Under the pieces are notes generated by a model. It saw nothing but the letters and a program-made list of their open reading frames with translations. It did no database searches and was not told the DNA's origin. The translations under genes and the position numbers were made by a program. From NCBI RefSeq assembly GCF_900302465.1, contig NZ_OMOR01000001.1:3628729-3692728 (forward strand): a DNA stretch of 64,000 nucleotides, written 5' to 3'. How positions within the stretch are numbered: position 1 is the stretch's first letter; every line of letters starts with the position of its first letter. Positions 15,750 through 26,417 of the stretch are shown here, piece by piece. The DNA is from Ascidiaceihabitans donghaensis. Its GTDB lineage: Bacteria; Pseudomonadota; Alphaproteobacteria; Rhodobacterales; Rhodobacteraceae.

Positions 15750-18659
15750 TTATTGCTGCTCGGGCACCAGAATCTCGCGTTTGCCCACGTGGTTCGCCGC
15801 CGAGACAAGTCCCTCGTCTTCCATTTGCTCAACCAGTCGCGCGGCTTTGTTATAACCAATCGCCAATTTGCGTTGAATGTAGCTGGTCGAACATTTGCGA
15901 TCTTTGATCACCACGCCAACGGCCTGATCATAAAGCGCGTCTGCCCCGTCTGTGTTGCCGCCAAGGCCAAGCACCTGATCGATGTTGCTTTCCTTGTCTT
16001 CGTCCGGCCCTTCAACCACGCCCGACACATAGTCAGGCGCACCAAAGGCTTTCAGGTGGTTCACAATTTCTTCGACTTCTTCATCGGACACAAACGGCCC
16101 GTGACAGCGCGTAATCTTTGCACCGCCCGCCATGTAAAGCATGTCGCCCATACCCAAAAGCTGTTCGGCACCCATTTCACCAAGGATCGTGCGTGAATCG
16201 ATTTTCGACGTTACCTGGAACGAAATCCGCGTCGGGAAGTTCGCCTTGATCGTGCCGGTGATCACATCGACCGAAGGCCGCTGCGTCGCCATAATCAGGT
16301 GGATGCCTGACGCCCGCGCCATCTGCGCAAGGCGCTGAATGCAGGCTTCAATCTCTTTACCCGCAACCATCATCAGGTCGGCCATCTCGTCGACAATCAC
16401 CACGATATAGGGCAATGCAACGGGTGTGATTTCCTCGGTCTCAAACACAGGCTCGCCCGTGTCATCGTCAAATCCGGTTTGCACTGTGCGACTGAACATC
16501 TCGCCTTTGGACAACGCCTCTTTGACGCGTCCGTTATAGCCGTCGATGTTGCGCACGCCCATTTTGGACATCTTGCGATAGCGTTCTTCCATTTCGCCCA
16601 CGGTCCACTTAAGGGCCACAACCGCCTTTTTGGGATCGGTCACAACAGGGGACAGCAGGTGCGGAATCCCGTCATAGACAGACAGTTCCAGCATCTTGGG
16701 GTCAATCATAATCAAACGGCATTCTTCCGGCGTCAGCTTGTAAAGCAACGACAGGATCATGGTGTTGATGGCGACCGACTTACCGGACCCTGTCGTCCCC
16801 GCAATCAACAAGTGGGGCATTTTGGCAAGGTTGGCGACAACTGAATCGCCGCCGATGTCTTTACCCAAAGCCAAAGGCAACTTCATATTGCTGTCGCCAA
16901 AATCACGAGCCGAAAGGATTTCCCGCAAAACTACTTTTTCGCGGTTCTCGTTTGGCAATTCGATGCCAATAACAGAACGGCCCGGAACGGTCGACACACG
17001 CGCAGACAAGGCGGCCATGGATCGCGCAATATCGTCCGCCAGCCCGATGACACGGCTGGCCTTCAAACCGGGGGCAGGTTCCAGTTCATACATGGTGACA
17101 ACGGGACCGGGGCGCACAGCAACGATTTCGCCTTTGACGCCATAATCATCCAACACGTTTTCCAACATGCGCGCGTTTTCTTCCAACGCCTCATCGCTTA
17201 GATGGTGACGCTGCACGACATCCGGACTTTCCAACAACGACAGCGGGGGCAGTTCAAATCCCGGGTGTGTGTCTTCAAAAGAAAGCTGCGGTTGGGCTTC
17301 GGCTTTGGCGCGCGTCGATGGTTGCACCGGCTTGCGCACAGGTTGTTCCACGACGGCGCGGGGCGTTGCCACAGGGATAGCAGGTGCCGGTTGGGCGACA
17401 TCTTGCAGTGGCAAAGGTTCTGCGACCGGTTCAGGTGCAGCCGTCACAGGCGGGGCCACAACATCAGCGCGTGGGGCAACAAGCGGCGGTTCCGCGCGTA
17501 CTGCAGCAGGCGAAGCCATCAAGGGCGGTTCAGGCGGCAATTCGACGGGCGTTGGCTCTGAGTTCAGCACCAAAGGATCAGGCCCACGGCCACGCCCTTT
17601 GGTCAAAGGGGCCACAGAGCTGACTTGCAAAGACGGCGTTTGACGTACCCGCGACTTGATCACATCCGAGATTTTCGCCTTGATGCGGTCATCACTTGGG
17701 GCATGGTCCAGTTCCACATCCGAATATGTCTCGATCAATTCTGGTTCCGGCATCGCGTCAGGAACCGGATCGGCGCGTTTGATCAGCGAAGGCATCCGCG
17801 ACAACAAACCGGCTTTGGGTTCTGCCGGGGCCATATCGTAATCAGGCGCATCTGCGACCGGAGTTGCTTCAACGGCATAGTCAGGTGCCGGAATACTGGC
17901 TTCGGCATGGGCATAGGCCGCTGCCTCTGCGGCTTCTGCCCGTTGGCGCTCCTTGCGTTCAGCTGCGCGTGTTTGCATCTCGCGGGCAGCGTGGACTGCA
18001 TTGCTGGCGCCTTTGCCCAACAGCGTCATCAAGCCTGCATACAAAATCACAACGCCCAGCAGCAAAAACCGTCCGACGCGGTGGATTTCGGGGCGTGTGA
18101 AGCCCAACACAAAAGCGCTCATGGCGATGACAGCCACGAACATCAGCAAGGACATCAGCTTAAGCGCAAAGGCGGATCCGATAGGTAGAACCGTCAGCGA
18201 AAAGCCCATGACGGTGTAACCGAACATACCACCAAGACCGAAACTATGCGTTTGTGACCATGCGGCCCCTGGCTGCAGGGTCTCAGCATAGATCGCAAGC
18301 AAAGCGATACCGATAGGTGCAAAAATCAAACGGCCCAGTGCACGGTCTGTGCCCCAATGAAGCAAAAAACGCACGCCCCAGGTCAATAAGACAATCGCAA
18401 TCGCCCAAGCCCCAAGTCCCACAACCATCATCAATGGTGCCGCCAATGACGCCCCGGACCGACCCAGCCAGTTTTGCACTTGTGCATCCGTAGAGACCAA
18501 CCAATTGGGATCGTCCGGCGAATAGCTGCCAATCATAGCCGCACACAAAAGGCCAAGTACAATCAACGAGATACCAATCAACTCTTTGCTGCGTTTCTCA
18601 ATCGCTGCCTGCATATTGCTGTCCAGCAACGGGTCACGCCCACGTGTTTGATATGCCAT
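15750..18659 (-). CDS. ftsK: DNA translocase FtsK
   Basis: The 969-residue protein has the full FtsK layout. A cluster of four to five N-terminal membrane segments (about 25-220) anchors it at the septum. A Pro/Ala-rich linker (about 230-470) follows. The motor domain has Walker [15 protein letters not shown], Walker [15 protein letters not shown] and [15 protein letters not shown]-terminal gamma winged helix ([32 protein letters not shown] region) reads the DNA orientation sequences. It pumps chromosome ends apart and activates XerCD during division. The gene follows the aminotransferase gene by 5 bases. Confidence 0.96.
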   Translation of the reverse strand: MAYQTRGRDPLLDSNMQAAIEKRSKELIGISLIVLGLLCAAMIGSYSPDDPNWLVSTDAQVQNWLGRSGASLAAPLMMVVGLGAWAIAIVLLTWGVRFLLHWGTDRALGRLIFAPIGIALLAIYAETLQPGAAWSQTHSFGLGGMFGYTVMGFSLTVLPIGSAFALKLMSLLMFVAVIAMSAFVLGFTRPEIHRVGRFLLLGVVILYAGLMTLLGKGASNAVHAAREMQTRAAERKERQRAEAAEAAAYAHAEASIPAPDYAVEATPVADAPDYDMAPAEPKAGLLSRMPSLIKRADPVPDAMPEPELIETYSDVELDHAPSDDRIKAKISDVIKSRVRQTPSLQVSSVAPLTKGRGRGPDPLVLNSEPTPVELPPEPPLMASPAAVRAEPPLVAPRADVVAPPVTAAPEPVAEPLPLQDVAQPAPAIPVATPRAVVEQPVRKPVQPSTRAKAEAQPQLSFEDTHPGFELPPLSLLESPDVVQRHHLSDEALEENARMLENVLDDYGVKGEIVAVRPGPVVTMYELEPAPGLKASRVIGLADDIARSMAALSARVSTVPGRSVIGIELPNENREKVVLREILSARDFGDSNMKLPLALGKDIGGDSVVANLAKMPHLLIAGTTGSGKSVAINTMILSLLYKLTPEECRLIMIDPKMLELSVYDGIPHLLSPVVTDPKKAVVALKWTVGEMEERYRKMSKMGVRNIDGYNGRVKEALSKGEMFSRTVQTGFDDDTGEPVFETEEITPVALPYIVVIVDEMADLMMVAGKEIEACIQRLAQMARASGIHLIMATQRPSVDVITGTIKANFPTRISFQVTSKIDSRTILGEMGAEQLLGMGDMLYMAGGAKITRCHGPFVSDEEVEEIVNHLKAFGAPDYVSGVVEGPDEDKESNIDQVLGLGGNTDGADALYDQAVGVVIKDRKCSTSYIQRKLAIGYNKAARLVEQMEDEGLVSAANHVGKREILVPEQQ

Positions 18660-18664
18660 TTTAC

Positions 18665-19867
18665 CTACCTCGCCTCGTCGTTCTGAGCTGGATAAAGACA
18701 GTCGCGAATGGCTTCCAACCCGCGCGTCATTTCCGCTTTTGGGGCCACCATGGCGACCCTGATGTATTCATGTCCCGGGTTCTTGCCGTCCACATCCTGT
18801 GCCAAATAGGCCCCCGGAAGCACACGAACGCCCGTCTCTTTCCACAATTTCAATGCTGCCGCTTCGCCGTCTTCAACTTTCAACCATAGGAAAAAACCGG
18901 CCTCCGGACTGGAGTATCCGGGCACATTGCCAAGGATGCGATCCGCAATCGCGTATTTTTCCGCATACAAAGCGCGGTTCTCATTCACATGCGTTTCATC
19001 CGCCCAAACGGCTGCTGCAGCCATCTGCAAAGGCAACGGCAAAGGCGACCCTGCGTAGGTGCGCAATTGACGAATTTCATCCATAGTCTTCGGTCCGCCA
19101 GTTACAAAACCGGACCGCAAGCCCGGCAAATTGGACCGTTTGGACAAGGAATGAAACGCCACAACCCGCTCTGGGTCGGCGCCAATTTCGTGCGCAACTT
19201 GCAAAGCACCAACAGGGGGGGCATCGCGGTAGATCTCGGAGTAACATTCGTCTGCAAAAATGCGGAAATCGTACTTTTCTGCCAAGGCCAGCAGGTCAGT
19301 CCAATAGGCACGATCTGCTACAGCGCCTTGCGGATTGGCGGGGGAACAAATGTACACTCCCACACAACGTTGCAAAACGTCTTCCGGCTGCGCGGCATAA
19401 TCGGGCAAGTGGTTGGTGTCTGCCGTAGCCGCAACAAACACAGGTTCTGCACCCGAGGAAATGCTGGCCAACATGTAAACCTGATAAAACGGGTTCGGCA
19501 TCAAAACTGTAGGGCGCTGGCCATTCTTGGTTTCGGGGCACAACGCCATGGGCGCGTTATACAGCCCTTCGCGTGTGCCGTTCAACGGCATTACATTGAC
19601 GTCCGGATCAAGCGACAAACTATAGCGGCGGTTCGCCCAATCGGAAAAAGCCCTTCGCAATTCGGGCGCACCTTCATTGGGCGGGTAACGGTTAAAGCCC
19701 GCGGCATGTTCGGAAATCACATCTGTAACCCACGCCGGGAAAACGTGCTTGGGTTCACCAATGGTCATATGCACTACGTCACCGCCCGCAGGATGCACAT
19801 CTAAAAGCGCACGCAAACGTGGAAACGCATAAGCCGGAAGGTTCGAAAACCGCTCGGGAAACTTCAT
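18665..19867 (-). CDS. class I/II PLP-dependent aminotransferase (DapC-like)
   Basis: The 400-residue protein has the fold-type I pattern: [49 protein letters not shown] and the Schiff-base Lys in [15 protein letters not shown]. Close alphaproteobacterial relatives are annotated as N-succinyldiaminopimelate or LL-diaminopimelate-type aminotransferases, which would place it in lysine and peptidoglycan precursor synthesis. The specificity is inferred and not visible. It is likely cotranscribed with ftsK, which starts 5 bases later. Confidence 0.85.
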   Translation of the reverse strand: MKFPERFSNLPAYAFPRLRALLDVHPAGGDVVHMTIGEPKHVFPAWVTDVISEHAAGFNRYPPNEGAPELRRAFSDWANRRYSLSLDPDVNVMPLNGTREGLYNAPMALCPETKNGQRPTVLMPNPFYQVYMLASISSGAEPVFVAATADTNHLPDYAAQPEDVLQRCVGVYICSPANPQGAVADRAYWTDLLALAEKYDFRIFADECYSEIYRDAPPVGALQVAHEIGADPERVVAFHSLSKRSNLPGLRSGFVTGGPKTMDEIRQLRTYAGSPLPLPLQMAAAAVWADETHVNENRALYAEKYAIADRILGNVPGYSSPEAGFFLWLKVEDGEAAALKLWKETGVRVLPGAYLAQDVDGKNPGHEYIRVAMVAPKAEMTRGLEAIRDCLYPAQNDEAR

Positions 19868-19997
19868 CAAAACTGCCTCAGGATCGGGATCATTAGCGTC
19901 CCGTTTCCCCCAACTTACGCAAGCGGTCCTGTTTCGTCCAGAAAAACAACCCGAACCCAAAACAATTGTGGCTTTTGAGTCGATCCCGCGCTTCATC

Positions 19998-20044
19998 TCG
20001 CAAAATAAACCTCGGGGGAGGCCGCAGGCCGGGGGCAGAGCCCC
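19998..20044 (+). repeat. dispersed GC-rich intergenic repeat, copy 2
   Basis: This copy reads TCGCAAAATAAACCTCGGGG, then GAGGCCGCAGGCC, then GGGGGCAGAGCCCC. It matches the other copies block by block. It lies in the 184-base gap 19868-20051 between the amidase and aminotransferase genes, antisense to both. The rest of that gap shows nothing I can assign. Confidence 0.65.
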
Positions 20045-20051
20045 TTTTCGA

Positions 20052-21380
20052 TCAGATCAAAGCGGCTTCTGCAGCCGCACCAACACGCAACAAATGCTCT
20101 TCCAGATCCGGGGCGCATAAAAACATGATGCCGCAGCTTGGCACACCCGTGGGCAAGGTCAAACCACACAAGCCCAGCATGTTACCCACACGGGTGTTGC
20201 GCAAAGCCAGAAGGTTTTCGGACACGTAATAGTCTTCTTCGCTGTTCAATCGATCCAGATTGGGCGGCATAATCGCAGACGACGGGCCAAGCACAGCATC
20301 AAAGCCTGCGGTGGCAGCATCGTATGCTGCACGCAATGCGTCCAATTTGGCCCATCCCGCCACGTAGTCCGCGGCGCCATGCGCTGCACCAAGGCGAAAA
20401 CGCGCCAAGATCTCATCGTACATTGCGTCCGGGTTGGCCTCGATAACGTCTTTCCAAAGGCCATATGCTTCTGATGTGATCAAAAGTGCGGCCAGATCAA
20501 CGGCCTCTTGCACTTCAGGGACATCAATATGTTCAACGACAGCACCCGCAGCGACAAGCCGGTCAACTGCGGCTTCGAATGCGGCCAAAGGCTGGGCACG
20601 CGTACCATCCAGCATCGAAGTGCGCAAAATCGCAAACCGCCGCCCGTCCAAGGATGCGCCACGCAAATCCGCAACCGCGGCACCTTCCAACAAGCCCAAA
20701 AGCTGCGCCGCATCTTCGACCGAACGGGTCAGCGGGCCTATGGTGTCGAATTTCAACGCCAATGGAACGACACCCTCAAGGGTCAATCGCCCCGCTGTGG
20801 TTTTCAAACCAACAAGATCATTCCATGCCGCAGGAATACGCACAGAGCCACCCGTGTCAGACCCGATTGCCGCTGGCGCCAAATCAAAGGCCACAGAGGC
20901 CGCGGCCCCCGATGACGACCCCCCCGGCACCGCATCCGCATCATTCACACATGGCGGCGTGGCCGTGGAAGGATTGTAGCCCAACCCAGAAAATGCCAGC
21001 TCACTCATGTGGGTTTTTCCCAAGCAAACCAAACCCATAGCGGTCGCATTTGCCAATACAACCGCATCTTGGTCCGGCACGCGACCTGATAACAATTCGG
21101 ACCCAGCCTCGGTCCCTGTCCCTGCTGTATCAAACAGATCCTTCCAGCTGATCGGCACACCATCCAACAAAGACAATCGCTGACCCGCTTTCGCACGCGT
21201 CGCGGCCGCACGGGCTTCTGCCAAAGCACGGTCGCGGGTGACGCGTGCATAAATCCGGTCGTGCAAAGGATGTGCGTCAATGGCCTCCAGATAGGTTTGA
21301 ACCAACGCAACCGGATCGATCGTACCAGCACCAATGCCACGTCCCAAATCACTGGCGGTCATCTTCAACCATGTCTGCAT
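20052..21380 (-). CDS. amidase (amidase signature family)
   Basis: The 442-residue protein has the complete Ser-cisSer-Lys catalytic set: Lys in ISWKDLFDTAGT, the Gly/Ser-rich GGSSSGAAAS and the nucleophile region GSDTGGSVRIPAAWN. It resembles GatA and AtzF-type amidases. It is unlikely to be the tRNA amidotransferase subunit because no gatB or gatC lies beside it. The substrate amide is unknown. The start at 21380 (MQTWLKMTASD) leaves 91 bases to the divergent UbiH-type gene; an internal ATG at 21362 is an alternative. Confidence 0.87.
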   Translation of the reverse strand: MQTWLKMTASDLGRGIGAGTIDPVALVQTYLEAIDAHPLHDRIYARVTRDRALAEARAAATRAKAGQRLSLLDGVPISWKDLFDTAGTGTEAGSELLSGRVPDQDAVVLANATAMGLVCLGKTHMSELAFSGLGYNPSTATPPCVNDADAVPGGSSSGAAASVAFDLAPAAIGSDTGGSVRIPAAWNDLVGLKTTAGRLTLEGVVPLALKFDTIGPLTRSVEDAAQLLGLLEGAAVADLRGASLDGRRFAILRTSMLDGTRAQPLAAFEAAVDRLVAAGAVVEHIDVPEVQEAVDLAALLITSEAYGLWKDVIEANPDAMYDEILARFRLGAAHGAADYVAGWAKLDALRAAYDAATAGFDAVLGPSSAIMPPNLDRLNSEEDYYVSENLLALRNTRVGNMLGLCGLTLPTGVPSCGIMFLCAPDLEEHLLRVGAAAEAALI

Positions 21381-21471
21381 TGCGCCGTCTCTCCATATTG
21401 TCGATTTCCACCAAACGGTAGCGACGCTTGCGCACATGGACAATCCCCGACACGCAGCCCATATCAACAGC

Positions 21472-22686
21472 ATGACACAAGAAACAGAAATCGCCATCGT
21501 AGGCGGCGGGTTGAACGGGCCAATACTGGCTTTGGCCTTGGCGCAATCAGGAATCACATCCACCGTGATCGATGCCCAGAAAACGAAAATCTTCAAGGAT
21601 GAGGGGTTTAACGGTAAATCCTATGCCGTGGCACTGACTTCTCAGCGGCTTTTGGCGCGTTTGGGGCTTTGGGATGCCCTTGCGGACAACGCCCAACCCA
21701 TGTTGGAAATCACAGTCACCGACGGCCGTGCCGGCGAAGGGCCCTCACCGTTTTTCATGCACTTCGACCACGCCGAAATCGAAGAAGGGCCCATGGGCTA
21801 TATGGTGCAAGACCGTCATTTGCGACCAGTTCTGTTAGATGCAATCGCGTCAAATCCCCTTGTAACGCACCTGCCGGACACAACCGTCACCGGACAATCT
21901 GCCCAACCGAGCGGCGTTTCTGTGTCGCTTAGCACAGGAAAGACACTCACCGCCAAAGCCCTTATCGGATGTGATGGGCGCAGCAGCGGCACATGCGAAC
22001 GCGCAGGCATCAAGCGCGTTGGGTGGGGATATGCGCAAACGGCATTGGTCTGCGCCATCCAACACGAAAAACCGCACCACGGTGTTGCGCATCAATTTTT
22101 CATGCCTGCCGGGCCGTTGGCAATTTTACCCTTGCCCGGCAATCGCAGTTCGATTGTGTGGTCCGAAACAGATGAGAACGCGCAAGCCTTCAACGCCCTG
22201 CCCGAAGCGGCATATCTTGACATGTTGCGCCCACGCTTTGGCGATTTTCTGGGCGAGATTGCGTTGGAAGGCGAACGGTTCACATATCCTCTGAACCTGA
22301 CTTTGGCGCAAAACCTTGTCGCTGACCGCGTGGCGCTGGTGGGCGATGCGGCCCACGGCGTCCATCCAATTGCCGGTCAAGGACTGAACGCCGGTATGCG
22401 CGACATCGCGGCCTTGGCCCAAATTCTAACCGAAGCAAAGCAGCGCGGCGAAGACATCGGGTCTATTCAGGTTCTCAAACGGTACGAAGAATGGCGCCGA
22501 TTCGACAACGCAGCCCTTGCCATGGCGACGGATGCGTTTAACAAATTGTTTTCCAACGATAACCCATTGCTGCGCATTGGCCGTGATCTGGGTATGGGTT
22601 TGATCAACGCCATGCCTGGCCTGCGTCGCGGGTTCATTCGCGAAGCCGCTGGTCTTACAGGCGATTTGCCAAAGTTGATGCAGTAA
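21472..22686 (+). CDS. UbiH/UbiF/COQ6-type FAD monooxygenase
   Basis: The 404-residue protein has an N-terminal FAD motif (IAIVGGGLNGPILALALAQSG), the DG motif (IGCDGRSSGTCERAG) and a C-terminal GD motif (VALVGDAAHGVHPIAGQGLNAGMRDI). This is the ubiquinone-biosynthesis hydroxylase family, which hydroxylates the benzenoid ring of ubiquinone precursors. Which ring position is modified cannot be read off. I chose ATG 21472 because the FAD motif begins six residues later; the longer frame overlaps the divergent amidase gene. Confidence 0.9.
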   Translation: MTQETEIAIVGGGLNGPILALALAQSGITSTVIDAQKTKIFKDEGFNGKSYAVALTSQRLLARLGLWDALADNAQPMLEITVTDGRAGEGPSPFFMHFDHAEIEEGPMGYMVQDRHLRPVLLDAIASNPLVTHLPDTTVTGQSAQPSGVSVSLSTGKTLTAKALIGCDGRSSGTCERAGIKRVGWGYAQTALVCAIQHEKPHHGVAHQFFMPAGPLAILPLPGNRSSIVWSETDENAQAFNALPEAAYLDMLRPRFGDFLGEIALEGERFTYPLNLTLAQNLVADRVALVGDAAHGVHPIAGQGLNAGMRDIAALAQILTEAKQRGEDIGSIQVLKRYEEWRRFDNAALAMATDAFNKLFSNDNPLLRIGRDLGMGLINAMPGLRRGFIREAAGLTGDLPKLMQ

Positions 22687-22793
22687 ACGCGGCGCCCCTA
22701 GGCGAAGAACTTGGGTCAAAGGCAGGACGCGCGGATTTTGCTTTCCGCGACGTTCGGCTTGCCTATTGACCAAGCGGCAACCAAATCTGCGAC

Positions 22794-23450
22794 ATGGCTC
22801 AAAGTTCCGCAGATCACTACCCGACCTATAGTCCCTTTGAACGGCGCGCTGACGCCCTTGTGCATGGTGTGGCTATTGCCGCCTCCGCATTTGCGGCCGT
22901 GTATCTGGTCTTGGCATCCACTTTGCCGGGCTTTCACCTGCCTGCCACATTGCTTTACGGCGCGATTATGGTGTTCAGCTTTGCAGCTTCAGCGGCATAT
23001 CACTTTGCACCGAACGAAACCGTACGACCTGCCCGCCGTCGTCTGGATCATGCTGCTATCTTCCTGAAAATCGCCGCCACCTACACCCCGCTTGTCGCTT
23101 TAATCAACACACCCTTCAGTTATGTTGTGTTGGCTGTGGTATGGAGCATCGGTTTGTACGGGGCAGCCCGAAAGATGTTCTTCTGGCAAAGCCCCGGACC
23201 GGGGTCTTTGTTGCTGTATCTTGGCATGGGGTGGCTTAGCGTCAGTTTGGCGAAACCCGTCATCACCTATTTGCCCACACCCACCATCTGGCTTGTGACC
23301 ATCGGCGGCCTGACCTATTCGGTAGGCACGATTTTTTACAAATGGGAAGGCTTGCGGTTTTCCAATGCCATCTGGCACGGCTTTGTTCTGGTCGCATCTG
23401 CGTGCTTTTTCGCAGGCATCGCTTATGCCCAAGCCGTGATGCTGCCCTGA
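22794..23450 (+). CDS. hemolysin III family (PAQR-type) membrane protein
   Basis: The 218-residue protein has seven predicted membrane segments and the family residues RRADALVHGVAIA, AAYHFAP and RRRLDHAAIFLKIAATYTPL, with the conserved Asp and His residues that in PAQR proteins coordinate zinc. The C-terminal IWHGFVLVASACFF supplies the last His. The name comes from one cytolytic relative; most bacterial members have no proven role, and some PAQR proteins act on lipids. The gap 22687-22793 shows no feature. Confidence 0.88.
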   Translation: MAQSSADHYPTYSPFERRADALVHGVAIAASAFAAVYLVLASTLPGFHLPATLLYGAIMVFSFAASAAYHFAPNETVRPARRRLDHAAIFLKIAATYTPLVALINTPFSYVVLAVVWSIGLYGAARKMFFWQSPGPGSLLLYLGMGWLSVSLAKPVITYLPTPTIWLVTIGGLTYSVGTIFYKWEGLRFSNAIWHGFVLVASACFFAGIAYAQAVMLP

Positions 23451-23461
23451 CGCCCGCAATC

Positions 23462-23653
23462 TTAGCTATCTAGCACCCGCGCTTCATCCACAAGCATCAC
23501 AGGAATCCCGTTTCTGATCGGATACGCAAGCCCGGCCCCTTCCGAAATCAGCTCTTGTGCAGCCGCATCATACCGCAAGGTTTCATGGCTGCGGGGGCAA
23601 ATCAAAGCTTCCAGCATGCGGCGGTCTGTGTCTGTTGTTGTGTCGTCACTCAT
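23462..23653 (-). CDS. Trm112 family protein
   Basis: The 63-residue protein has the core [17 protein letters not shown] and [19 protein letters not shown]. In other organisms Trm112 proteins activate methyltransferases that modify tRNA, rRNA or release factors. Only one Cys of the usual zinc site remains. It overlaps the LON-domain gene by 4 bases, and the thioredoxin/LON/Trm112 order is common in Rhodobacterales. Confidence 0.88.
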   Translation of the reverse strand: MSDDTTTDTDRRMLEALICPRSHETLRYDAAAQELISEGAGLAYPIRNGIPVMLVDEARVLDS

Positions 23654-24294
23654 TGCAGCATGTCTCCGTCCGGGCCGCCCGCAAGATTGAATTCGATCAA
23701 TGTCAAAAGCGTTTCGCGGCGTGTGCTTAGGCTTGGGGCTTCAAGCAGTGCTTGTTTGTCTTCGGGTTCAAAGTCCAGCATCATGGACAGCGAATTGATC
23801 AGCAATTCATCATCTGCATCTTGCAGGGTTTCCCAGTCGGCCGACAGCCCTTGCGCTGTGAAGTATTTTGACAACTTGTTCAGGAAGGGATCGCGGTCAA
23901 ATACGACGTCTTCCTCTGTGTCGCCAAGATCACGATCAAAGCCGTCCCAATTCACCTCGCACCGGCGGTACGGTGTAAAGCCATCTATTTCTTTGACCAC
24001 TCTGAACCGCGATACGCCCCCCAAAGTGATCATATAGCGGTTGTCTTCAGTTTCTGAAAACTGCGTGATCCGCCCGGCGCACCCGATTGTGTGCAGCCCC
24101 GGCCCTTCGCGCCCCGGCACCTCGTTGGGTTGCACCATGCCGATCAGGCGTGCCTCGGTTTTCAACGCATCGTCGAACATTTGCAGATAGCGCGGTTCAA
24201 ACAGATGCAACGGCAGCCGGGCACGCGGCAAAAGCAGCGCACCGGGCAAAGGGAAAACCGGGATTACATCCGGCAGATCAGTTATCTTTTTCAT
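23650..24294 (-). CDS. LON substrate-binding (N-terminal) domain protein
   Basis: The 214-residue protein opens [30 protein letters not shown], the beta-rich opening of the Lon N-terminal domain, but has no ATPase or protease domain. The function of such stand-alone domains is not established; a role in protein quality control is often assumed. It sits between the thioredoxin-type gene and the Trm112 gene. Confidence 0.87.
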   Translation of the reverse strand: MKKITDLPDVIPVFPLPGALLLPRARLPLHLFEPRYLQMFDDALKTEARLIGMVQPNEVPGREGPGLHTIGCAGRITQFSETEDNRYMITLGGVSRFRVVKEIDGFTPYRRCEVNWDGFDRDLGDTEEDVVFDRDPFLNKLSKYFTAQGLSADWETLQDADDELLINSLSMMLDFEPEDKQALLEAPSLSTRRETLLTLIEFNLAGGPDGDMLQ

Positions 24295-24321
24295 GTGATG
24301 CTACCTAGCCCGCAAAGGCGT

Positions 24322-25236
24322 TCAGGCAAATATCATTGAGCTAAGTTTGCGCCGCCCATTCAGCGCCACCGGATCGTCCGGCTTCAAGGCTTCGAAAATC
24401 GTAAACAATTGCGCTTTGGCCGCGCCATCATTCCATTCGCGGTCTTTGCGGAAAATCGTCAACAGGTGTTCCACAGCCCCTTCGCCATCACCAGCCGCAT
24501 ACATGGCCTGTGCCAGATCCAGGCGCGCTTGGTGGTCGTTTTCATCGGCTGCCACAGCCGCTTCCAATTCAGCCAAAGGTCCGGTGTTGGCTGCTTGTTT
24601 GGCCAGTTCCAATTGCGCCGCAGCCGCGTCCAATTCGGGCGATGACGAAATTTCGGCAGGTGCGCCGTTCAGTATGCCCTCTGCTTGTTCCAGATCGTCC
24701 AACGCGATATGCGCACGAACCAAACCACTGTAAGCCCCTGCATGGTTTGGGTCTTCCTCGAGTATCGCCGCAAAGGTCTGTGCCGCATCGTCTGCTGCGC
24801 CCTCGGCCAGCATTTCTTCAGCCGCTTCAACCGCAGAATTCAGATCTTCTGCCGGAGACGTACCGCCCCCAGCTTTAATGACACGCGCCACAAAATCTTC
24901 AATTTCGGATTGCGGCACAGCCCCTTGGAACCCGTCCACAGGTTGTCCTTTATAAAAGGCATATACCGTCGGGATAGACTGGATTTGCAGCTGACCTGCA
25001 ATCATTTGCGCTTCGTCCACATTGACCTTGGCCATTTTGACAGCGCCTTTGGCAGCCGTCACTGCCGCTTCCAGCTGTGGCCCCAATGTTTTGCATGGCC
25101 CGCACCAGGGCGCCCAAAAATCAACGATGACAGGCGTGTCTTGCGAAGCCTCCACCACGTCTTGCATAAAAGTTGCTTCTGATACGTCCTTGATCAGATC
25201 TGCATCCGCTGCCGGTTGGCCGATAATATCCATCAT
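24322..25236 (-). CDS. thioredoxin-domain co-chaperone (YbbN/CnoX-like)
   Basis: The 304-residue protein has an N-terminal thioredoxin domain with an intact redox motif (FWAPWCGPCKTLGP). It is followed by a TPR-like helical half (about 130-304; ASPAEDLNSAVEAAEEML onward, repeats around NHAGAYSGLVRAHIALDDLEQA). This layout matches YbbN (CnoX), which holds chlorine-damaged proteins and works with DnaK and GroEL. The E. coli form has lost the CxxC, whereas this one keeps CGPC and so may also act as a reductase. GGAG lies before ATG 25236. Confidence 0.9.
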   Translation of the reverse strand: MMDIIGQPAADADLIKDVSEATFMQDVVEASQDTPVIVDFWAPWCGPCKTLGPQLEAAVTAAKGAVKMAKVNVDEAQMIAGQLQIQSIPTVYAFYKGQPVDGFQGAVPQSEIEDFVARVIKAGGGTSPAEDLNSAVEAAEEMLAEGAADDAAQTFAAILEEDPNHAGAYSGLVRAHIALDDLEQAEGILNGAPAEISSSPELDAAAAQLELAKQAANTGPLAELEAAVAADENDHQARLDLAQAMYAAGDGEGAVEHLLTIFRKDREWNDGAAKAQLFTIFEALKPDDPVALNGRRKLSSMIFA

Positions 25237-25320
25237 GTCGTGTTCTCCATCGAGGTTGGCCCCTATATGAAACCTAAGCGCCCAAAAACCAAGGGGCAGG
25301 CCAAAGCAGACAGGTGAGAA

Positions 25321-25842
25321 ATGGCAAAATCCTTCGATATCTTCGCTGCATCCGAAAAGATCATGCGCATGGACGACGCGACATGGACGCGACACGCCAA
25401 CCCGTGGTCGGTCTATTCACGCATGACAGCAATGCCGTTGTTGACCCTTGCGGTCCTGTCGCGGGTTTGGATCGGGTGGTGGGCTTTGGCCGCGTTCGCA
25501 CTGGTTGTCCTATGTATTTGGTGGAATCCACGCGCTTTTACCGCACCATCACACACCAACCACTGGGCCGCGCATGGCGTCTTTGGCGAACGCGTCTTTC
25601 TAAACCGCCGCTCCGTGCCCATCCCCGATCACCACGCCGCTTGGGCGTATGGGCTGACATGGGTTTCGGCTTCCGGGGTCCTGCCGTGGCTTTTTGGTCT
25701 TTGGGCTATAAATCTATGGGCCGCTGCGCTTGGAATGGTACTGATTGTCGGCGGAAAGATTTGGTTCGTAGATCGCATGGCATGGCTATATCAGGATATG
25801 AAAGACACCAATCCAGCCTATAGTGATTGGCAACGGGTCTAA
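25321..25842 (+). CDS. small integral membrane protein (DUF6653-like, tentative)
   Basis: The 173-residue protein has the segment DDATWTRHANPWSVYSRM, then two hydrophobic pairs (about 37-66 and 112-148), and ends KDTNPAYSDWQRV. I recall this pattern from a conserved membrane family of unknown function, DUF6653; the assignment is tentative. It lies divergent from the thioredoxin-type gene and upstream of a DUF4334 gene. Confidence 0.75.
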   Translation: MAKSFDIFAASEKIMRMDDATWTRHANPWSVYSRMTAMPLLTLAVLSRVWIGWWALAAFALVVLCIWWNPRAFTAPSHTNHWAAHGVFGERVFLNRRSVPIPDHHAAWAYGLTWVSASGVLPWLFGLWAINLWAAALGMVLIVGGKIWFVDRMAWLYQDMKDTNPAYSDWQRV

Positions 25843-25890
25843 CCCAATATTCAAACGGGGCAGTCTTTGCCCACCCCACCGGAGACTGTC

Positions 25891-26406
25891 ATGGCCGCAA
25901 CAAATCAAAAAATGACGTCCCAAGAGGCACTGACTTATTTCGACAGCCTTGAACCCGTGGATGCGCCGATGATGATCGGGACGTGGCACGGGCAAGGTAT
26001 CGACACAGACCACCCTATGGACGGCCTACTAGAAGCATCCCGTTGGATCGGAAAACGATTTGATGGGCCGGACGCGGTTTATCCGCTTGTGCATAAAGGG
26101 CTGTTCGGGCGGGATTTCTTTGTGAACCCCGCCCTATTGCCCTTGGGGCTGGCGACACATCTGCCTATGCGCGACCCGCTCATCAAAGTACTGTTTCCGC
26201 TTCTCGGTCCGTTTTTAAGCACCGGCAAACCAAAAGCGCGCCTGCGCATGACAGAGTTTCGCGGAAAAGTAAGCGCCACAATGCAATATGACGCACGCCC
26301 CATAAACGATGTCTTTCGCAAGATTGACGCGCGAAATGTGCTGGGATTGATGGATCACAAAGGCGCGCAGGCCCCGTTCTTTTTCAAGCTCACCAAAGTG
26401 CCGTGA
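25891..26406 (+). CDS. GXWXG / DUF4334 domain protein
   Basis: The 171-residue protein contains MIGTWHGQGI (the GXWXG motif, residues about 32-41) in the N-terminal half and YDARPINDVFRKIDARNVLGLMD in the C-terminal half, the pair of domains known as GXWXG and DUF4334. A beta-barrel ligand-binding protein is likely, but no function is established. I chose ATG 25891 because GGAG lies 7 bases upstream. Confidence 0.83.
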   Translation: MAATNQKMTSQEALTYFDSLEPVDAPMMIGTWHGQGIDTDHPMDGLLEASRWIGKRFDGPDAVYPLVHKGLFGRDFFVNPALLPLGLATHLPMRDPLIKVLFPLLGPFLSTGKPKARLRMTEFRGKVSATMQYDARPINDVFRKIDARNVLGLMDHKGAQAPFFFKLTKVP

Positions 26407-26417
26407 ACGCCGCTTTG